A stretch of 19,512 bases of DNA, from the NCBI GenBank assembly GCA_949286405.1, contig CASECH010000091.1:1-19512 (forward strand), in the 5' to 3' direction. The notes under the pieces are model-generated. The model searched no databases and had not been told where the DNA came from. It was given only the letters and a program-made list of their open reading frames with translations. The position numbers and the translations under genes were made by a program. Numbering within the stretch: position 1 is the first letter of the stretch; each line of letters starts with the position of its first letter. This document shows positions 14,073 to 19,512 of this stretch, piece by piece. The DNA is from an uncultured bacterium (GTDB taxonomy: Bacteria > Cyanobacteriota > Vampirovibrionia > Gastranaerophilales > Gastranaerophilaceae).

Positions 14073-17000
14073 GTGAAGGTTAATTTAAATACTGAAATTC
14101 GAAACAAAAAGAACAATAACGAGATTAATTTTAAAGGATACAAACCGGTAAAAGATGAATTTGGCGGTCTTGAATATGAGTTCAGCTATCCTTTTGACGA
14201 AAATAAATATGATTGCTACTTAGAAGTATATTCTCTAGGGCAGGATCGAACATCTGAATACCCTTACATAAAAGACATTGTAACAAGCAAACATTTCCGA
14301 AGACAACAGCTTAAAAATCCTGACTATAACGGGGAAAAAGGGATTAAACTTAATTCCGGCAAAAATAATATTAATTTAGCGGATATTTTCGGATTTAATG
14401 ACGGTGCATCTTTTGCATATCATTATAAATTAGTTGAAAAAAACAATCCTAATAATACCTTCTTCAAAGTTGATGCAGGAAACGTAATTGACAATACCGG
14501 GAAAAGCGGTATGGGATATGACATATACAACATAGTTTATGGTAATGCCTCAAAAGTTAATAAGGGCGGAGCTATGAAACTGGTCATTCCCGACAATTAT
14601 AACGTAATGTGGGTATATGACGAAAAGGATCCCACAAAAATTATTAAAAATAAAAATTTCACAGATGCAAAAAACTCTGTTAAAACAGCTGTAAACAAAA
14701 TTGGCGGTTCTTTAGCAGGACTGGAAAAAGATATTGAAGCTGGAAAATTTGATAATTTTTCCAGAATAATTTCAACACCTATATTTACGGATGACAGCCT
14801 GACAGCTCATTCTTATTGGAATAAAAACTGTATGCAAATGGCTTCTTCATTAGGAAACATTAACAATTATGCATCATTACAAAGAAAAATGTTTGCCAAA
14901 GGTATAAATTTCGTATCAGATGGAGCATTCGTCAACGAAGGTCTTGAAGGTGTACACTTCAAACATATACTCAAATGGGGAGAAAGATCTCCATATTTTT
15001 ACTGGTTTAGAATATACGCACTACAAGACAGCCCATTTACCTTAGGAGTTTTTGGCAAAAACATGACCGACCAAAAAGGAAATTCTAACGTTGCACAAAG
15101 ACTTGTAAATGGTCAATACGAATACTTTGAAGAAAACGGAAAAATAAAAAGAAAAGCTAACAAAAAATATAATCCTCATAAGCCTACATATATACAAGTA
15201 TATGATAAACGCCTGATTAAAGATCCGTCAAAGCTTGACCCAAGTAAATTGATAGAATCCTATGATAAACTAAATACAGATAATATATTCGACATAAATA
15301 ACCATAACGATACAATAATACCATATAGCTTCCCAATCAATGAAGAAACATATGAAAAAAATATGGCTAACTTGATTGAATATAACAAACATGCTAAAAA
15401 ACCAATCAAGTTAGATAGTTTTGAAGCAACAAGAATGTTAACTAAATTTGAAAATTTTGAATTTGAAGAAAAATTTGAAAGCGGGATTGAAACTTGGGAC
15501 GCGAATGCTGATATTATCAAATTAAATTATGCATATTCACATACAGACACAAATTATCTAAAACAAACTCTTACAACCGAAGAACGCAAAGAAATGATGA
15601 AGCTTTTAAAAGCTAAGAACAATGAAGTTCAAGACTACGCAGTTACTTCAGGTCAATATTGGACTAAAAAAACCAGACAGATTTTGATGACAAATATTGC
15701 TCAAAACCTTAAAAAATCAGAGATTAAAGCAATAATGGAAAACGACCCGCAAGTAACAAATTTATCTGATGCATATTATAAGCTGATAATGCAAAAAAGT
15801 AACAACAGTATTTTCCCAATAAGCTTAAAGTCAAAATTAAACAAAGAAATTGTTGAAAATGTTATTAACAACGAATATGATCTTCCTACACAACGAAGCT
15901 TTAAAAATATGAATTTTAAAGACATAATGCAATATGGGTTAATGGATCTTCCACTTGATACAATCGAATTTGGAGATGATATCGTTGCGACACTGGCATC
16001 ACCATTTATAACTAAAAGAGCAGAAAAAGAATCAGATATAGGTCTGTCAAGATATGATTTTATAAAACAAGGAGGATTTGTACCTAAAGAATATGCTCCT
16101 AGTTTTTATAAAATGAACCACATATATAAACATGAAATGTCCAGACTTGCCGAAGAAATTCTTGATAATATTGATATAAAATTAAAAGAATTACCTGAAG
16201 GAGTCGGTATCAAAAACGGAGAAAATTCAACACAACTAGGAAGATATCTTATCCCGCAAATGACAGCAGAAATTGCTAAATTTGCTGTTATTAAATCACT
16301 CTATCCAAAAGCTGAGATGAAGGTTGATGAGAATACCGGTGAAATAAGTTATGACTATAAAAAACTAAAATCTACATCTTTACAAGAGATAGGAATCATA
16401 GCAGATTCTCCAAGAAACGAAGCTGATGCAATACTTGCAAAATTAGAAAGGAATATTCCAAAATTTTCAGCTGAAGACAAAGTAAAACTCACTAACGCTT
16501 TAATTAAGTCAATAAGAGGAACTAATATTGAAAGTTATAAACTGGCTGAAATGATAATAGACAGGACTCAAGCTGGTCTTGATTGGAGAATTGATGCTAC
16601 AAAAGATATCGCAGACATAAATGCACTAAAAGCTCAAAAAATGAATTTTGAACAAACTTGGGACTCTATAATTGATTTTTGGAAAAAATTTAATAAAGGA
16701 ATATTAAAAGAAAACCCTAACGCATATATTGCGGCTGAAATCACAGATGTATACCCAATACAAAACGAAACTGATTCTCCTTCATCCGAAAAATATCCTA
16801 CTCACAAAGAGTCTGAACGACAAATATTAAATAAAGCTATGTTCACTACCATGGCTAATTACAGCTATTTCTTTAAAGATATCGCAGGAATATTCTCAAA
16901 AACATTTGAAGGTGGAGAAAGCTATATAATTGGTGATTCTTCAAGAATATTCAATTTATTGGTAGGAAGCGTTGATAAAGATCCAAAAGAATTCTTAAGA

Positions 17001-18326
17001 TCTGCAAGTTTACCAGCTATCATGTATTCATATAATGTTTTAGGCAACCATGATGTGCCGAGAGCTCTTCATTGCCTATCACTTGATATGGAGCTATTTT
17101 ATACAGATTTGACATCTCCACAAAATGCAAAATACAGAGAATTAGCTTATAGAATTCTTAATGATAAATTTGACGGGAAAGCGATTCCTCAATCAAAAAT
17201 CGACAATATGAACTGGCACGATGTTAATAGTAAAGCAGTAGCTATGGGAGATTCTTTAAATAGAGGTTTCGGACAAGCCTTAAAGGAACACTATAAAGAC
17301 AACCCTAGCAGACAAAAAGAAGTATGGGAAAAAATTTCTCCTGCGATAGCTGATCTTACAAACGGATATTTCAAAGGAAAACATTTTGAAGCAGAAGCTT
17401 TTGGCGTAAAACCTTTTGATAAAACTATAGAAGCAGTAATTGAACAAGCAGAATATGCTCATGGCCTAAGACTTGACCCTCAAGAACGAAAAGATGTAAT
17501 AAACAAAACATTCCAAACTATATTGGAACCAAGTTATACAAAACTTCTTGGAATTATGAAGTTTTTAGTGGCACTACCTGGAAACCCTACATTATTCTCT
17601 GGTGATGAACTGGGATCAACAGGTTACGAAACAAAAACAAAAAATATATTTTTACAAAACAGATCATACTTACATAATGAATGGGTTAGTCCAAAAAGTT
17701 CTGACCATAAAGACTTTATTGTAGAGAAGAAACAGGCACTTGATTTATTATTTGAATTTAGAAAACGCCCTGAAATGCATGCTCTAAATGATGGGGCTCC
17801 ATTTACATTAAATCCGATGAGAGATTCTCAAAACGGTGCAAAAATATGTGGTCTTTTCAGACAAAGTACTGACGGTGCAATGGCAATATCTTTGTTTAAT
17901 GCCGGAGGAATGGTAAATAATTTTGAAAAAGGGTATTCTCCTCAATATGTAAAAATTGACGCGGTAAATCTATCTGAAGGCACTTCAAATGCACAGGTAG
18001 GACTTGCTGCTGGTATAAAACCCGGTTTAATATTTGCAAACGGTTATAATAAAGATGAAAAGTATGTCGTAAGAGAATTCAACGGAAAATACTTCTTGAA
18101 GAAGTACAATGGACCAAACTCAGCAGATGGAGATATTGAATTTTCCGATACAACACTAATTCTTTATCATATGCCTGGAATGGAACAAGGCAAATCAGAA
18201 GAATATGTGCCTACTTTTAAAGGACGTAAGGTTATGTATAACCCTCAATTCAACTTTATTTCAAAACCTTATGTACAACCTAAAAAAATAGACTTAGGTG
18301 AAAACCTTTCATTAACAAGTAAATAA
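14073..18326 (+). CDS. Giant alpha-amylase-family (GH13) protein with large insertions, cytoplasmic
   Basis: This 1417-residue protein has no signal peptide. An N-terminal beta-rich part (about 20-180) resembles the sandwich domains ahead of many GH13 enzymes. The barrel shows region I at D283 (SDGAFVNEG), a domain-B end WDANADIIKLN (475-485), region II GLDWRIDATKD with nucleophile D841, region III YIAAEITD with acid/base E889, region IV LGNHDVPR with H993/D994, and LPGNPTLFSGDELG (1168-1181) before a C-terminal beta domain. All three catalytic acids are present, so I expect activity on an alpha-glucan; whether hydrolysis or transfer cannot be read. About 350 mostly helical residues lie between the domain-B end and region II, and about 170 after region IV, far more than in ordinary amylases. 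INFKGY (18-23) and TFKGRK (1381-1386) flank the protein. Start GTG 14073. It is transcribed alone. Confidence 0.85.
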   Translation: MKVNLNTEIRNKKNNNEINFKGYKPVKDEFGGLEYEFSYPFDENKYDCYLEVYSLGQDRTSEYPYIKDIVTSKHFRRQQLKNPDYNGEKGIKLNSGKNNINLADIFGFNDGASFAYHYKLVEKNNPNNTFFKVDAGNVIDNTGKSGMGYDIYNIVYGNASKVNKGGAMKLVIPDNYNVMWVYDEKDPTKIIKNKNFTDAKNSVKTAVNKIGGSLAGLEKDIEAGKFDNFSRIISTPIFTDDSLTAHSYWNKNCMQMASSLGNINNYASLQRKMFAKGINFVSDGAFVNEGLEGVHFKHILKWGERSPYFYWFRIYALQDSPFTLGVFGKNMTDQKGNSNVAQRLVNGQYEYFEENGKIKRKANKKYNPHKPTYIQVYDKRLIKDPSKLDPSKLIESYDKLNTDNIFDINNHNDTIIPYSFPINEETYEKNMANLIEYNKHAKKPIKLDSFEATRMLTKFENFEFEEKFESGIETWDANADIIKLNYAYSHTDTNYLKQTLTTEERKEMMKLLKAKNNEVQDYAVTSGQYWTKKTRQILMTNIAQNLKKSEIKAIMENDPQVTNLSDAYYKLIMQKSNNSIFPISLKSKLNKEIVENVINNEYDLPTQRSFKNMNFKDIMQYGLMDLPLDTIEFGDDIVATLASPFITKRAEKESDIGLSRYDFIKQGGFVPKEYAPSFYKMNHIYKHEMSRLAEEILDNIDIKLKELPEGVGIKNGENSTQLGRYLIPQMTAEIAKFAVIKSLYPKAEMKVDENTGEISYDYKKLKSTSLQEIGIIADSPRNEADAILAKLERNIPKFSAEDKVKLTNALIKSIRGTNIESYKLAEMIIDRTQAGLDWRIDATKDIADINALKAQKMNFEQTWDSIIDFWKKFNKGILKENPNAYIAAEITDVYPIQNETDSPSSEKYPTHKESERQILNKAMFTTMANYSYFFKDIAGIFSKTFEGGESYIIGDSSRIFNLLVGSVDKDPKEFLRSASLPAIMYSYNVLGNHDVPRALHCLSLDMELFYTDLTSPQNAKYRELAYRILNDKFDGKAIPQSKIDNMNWHDVNSKAVAMGDSLNRGFGQALKEHYKDNPSRQKEVWEKISPAIADLTNGYFKGKHFEAEAFGVKPFDKTIEAVIEQAEYAHGLRLDPQERKDVINKTFQTILEPSYTKLLGIMKFLVALPGNPTLFSGDELGSTGYETKTKNIFLQNRSYLHNEWVSPKSSDHKDFIVEKKQALDLLFEFRKRPEMHALNDGAPFTLNPMRDSQNGAKICGLFRQSTDGAMAISLFNAGGMVNNFEKGYSPQYVKIDAVNLSEGTSNAQVGLAAGIKPGLIFANGYNKDEKYVVREFNGKYFLKKYNGPNSADGDIEFSDTTLILYHMPGMEQGKSEEYVPTFKGRKVMYNPQFNFISKPYVQPKKIDLGENLSLTSK

Positions 18327-18345
18327 TTTAAATAAATTTAGACAA

Positions 18346-18381
18346 TAAAAAAATAGGTTGCTTTTGCAACCTATTTTTTTA
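18346..18381. terminator. Bidirectional terminator shared by the GH13 gene and ychF
   Basis: There is a perfect 16-bp stem with a TTTT loop: GGTTGC (18356-18361) pairs with GCAACC (18366-18371), continued by TA/TA and seven A opposite seven T. It is symmetric, so it ends transcripts from both sides. It starts 20 bases after the GH13 stop and ends 3 bases from the ychF stop. Confidence 0.93.
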
Positions 18382-18383
18382 CT

Positions 18384-19478
18384 CTATACTGCAAATCTAA
18401 AATGAACTAAATCCCCATCTTGAACGACATAATCTTTACCTTCAAGACGAGTTACACCTTTTTCTTTACAAGCTGCATAAGATCCGTATTTTACAAAATC
18501 TTCATAAGGGGTAATTTCTGCACGAATGAACCCTTTTTCAAAATCAGTATGAATTACTCCAGCTGCTTGAGGAGCTTTAGCTCCTGCTTGAATAGTCCAA
18601 GCGTGTACTTCCTTTTCACCTGCAGTAATGAATGTTCTTAAATTCAATAGATGATATACAGACTTAATCATTCTGTTAATTCCACTATCATCAATTCCTA
18701 ATTCTTGAAGATATTCTAAAGACTCATCACCAAGCTCTGATAATTCTTCTTCAATTTTTGCTGAAATAATAACCATTTCAGCATTATGCTTATCTGCATA
18801 TTCTTGAACTAAACGAGTATAATTATTGCCGTCTTTCAAATCGCCTTCTGAAACGTTAGCAGCATAAATGACAGGCTTAGTGGACATCAAATTTAACTGC
18901 TTTACAAAAGGAATTTCTTCATCATCAAAGTGATCGCTAATTTTTATAAAAGTACCATCTGACAAAAGATCTGAAAGTTTATCAAGTACTTTATCCTCAA
19001 TCACTGCGTCCTTATCTCCACCTTTAGCTTGTTTAGCTATACGAGCCTTTCTTTTTTCAACAGAAGCTAAATCAGCCAGTGCTAGTTCTGTATTAATAAT
19101 TTCAATATCTTCAATAGGATCAACTTTACCTGACACGTGAATTGTATTAGGATCATCAAAACATCTTACAACTTGAATAATAGCATCTACTTCTCTGATA
19201 TTATGCAAAAATTGGTTTCCTAACCCTTCACCTTTACTTGCACCTTTTACAAGTCCTGCAATATCTACAAACTCAATTGCAGTAGGTATTATATCCTTAC
19301 ATTTACACAAATCAGCCAAAATAGCTAATCTTTCGTCAGGAACATTTACAACCCCGACATTCGGTTCTATTGTACAAAACGGATAATTCGCACTCTGTGC
19401 ATTTTTAGCACTCGTAAGAGCATTGAATAAAGTTGATTTTCCTACATTTGGCAAGCCAACAATGCCTGTTCTTAACAT
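18384..19478 (-). CDS. ychF: Ribosome-associated ATPase YchF (OLA1 family)
   Basis: This 364-residue protein has family length. Seen: G1 GLPNVGKS (8-15), NYPFCTIEPNVGVV, G3 DIAG (72-75) followed by LVKGASKGEGLGNQFL, and NVSE (208-211) in place of the GTPase NKxD. That change is known to give ATP preference in the YchF/OLA1 branch of Obg-like proteins. A coiled-coil region lies around 130-165 and the C-terminal TGS domain around 279-364 (FITAGEKEVHAWTI, VVQDGDLVHFRF). Family knowledge: YchF binds ribosomes and is linked to stress and redox responses; its exact role is unsettled. ATG 19478 has AAGGAAG 7 bases before it. It is a single gene ended by the shared terminator. Confidence 0.97.
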   Translation of the reverse strand: MLRTGIVGLPNVGKSTLFNALTSAKNAQSANYPFCTIEPNVGVVNVPDERLAILADLCKCKDIIPTAIEFVDIAGLVKGASKGEGLGNQFLHNIREVDAIIQVVRCFDDPNTIHVSGKVDPIEDIEIINTELALADLASVEKRKARIAKQAKGGDKDAVIEDKVLDKLSDLLSDGTFIKISDHFDDEEIPFVKQLNLMSTKPVIYAANVSEGDLKDGNNYTRLVQEYADKHNAEMVIISAKIEEELSELGDESLEYLQELGIDDSGINRMIKSVYHLLNLRTFITAGEKEVHAWTIQAGAKAPQAAGVIHTDFEKGFIRAEITPYEDFVKYGSYAACKEKGVTRLEGKDYVVQDGDLVHFRFAV

Positions 19479-19494
19479 ATTTATACTTCCTTAT

Positions 19495-19500
19495 ATTATA
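19495..19500 (-). promoter_or_regulatory. -10 element of ychF
   Basis: TATAAT on the minus strand lies 16 bases before the ychF ATG. The expected transcript start is near 19488, giving a leader of about ten bases that still contains AAGGAAG. The -35 would lie beyond the window edge. Confidence 0.5.
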
Positions 19501-19512
19501 TTCTATACCTTA

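Overview
The window is low in G+C and densely coded, and almost all of it is chromosomal housekeeping DNA. I see no rRNA, tRNA, CRISPR array, insertion sequence, phage gene or integration site. The standard code fits: TAA, TAG and TGA all end genes. The lineage is inferred only. A GerMN-domain protein and a DUF2993/LmeA-like lipid-binding protein sit next to the IF2 genes, the genome is A+T-rich, and a giant intracellular GH13 protein carries an N-terminal INFKGY motif. Together these suggest the non-photosynthetic sister group of Cyanobacteria (Vampirovibrionia/Melainabacteria, Gastranaerophilales-like). I hold this at moderate to low confidence.

Layout. (1) 1-1822, minus strand: pyrH-frr-cdsA (UMP kinase, ribosome recycling factor, start of CDP-diglyceride synthase, cut by the window edge). 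(2) 2061-3556, plus strand: two separately transcribed regulators, a lone ribbon-helix-helix protein with its own terminator and an unusual 385-residue protein built of four tandem GntR-type winged helices without an effector domain. (3) 3553-10455, minus strand: one tightly packed eight-gene operon, prfA-ylxR-infB-rbfA-truB followed by a DUF2993-like exported protein, a GerMN protein and a HicB-like protein. It couples translation initiation, termination and ribosome/tRNA maturation with two envelope proteins. Its promoter places the transcript start on the prfA start codon, so prfA may be leaderless. (4) 10572-12606, plus strand: a DUF475/TerC-family membrane protein translationally coupled to a family 2 glycosyltransferase. 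(5) 12603-13871, minus strand: ahcY (S-adenosylhomocysteine hydrolase). (6) 14073-18326, plus strand: a 1417-residue alpha-amylase-family (GH13) protein with a very large insertion in its barrel. (7) 18384-19478, minus strand: ychF, separated from the GH13 gene by a shared bidirectional terminator.

The points most worth a second look are the four-fold GntR regulator, the expanded GH13 enzyme with an altered region I, the predicted leaderless prfA start ahead of infB, the mixed translation/envelope operon, a terminator-like hairpin inside the glycosyltransferase gene, and a regularly spaced TTGTAAA repeat between ahcY and the GH13 gene.
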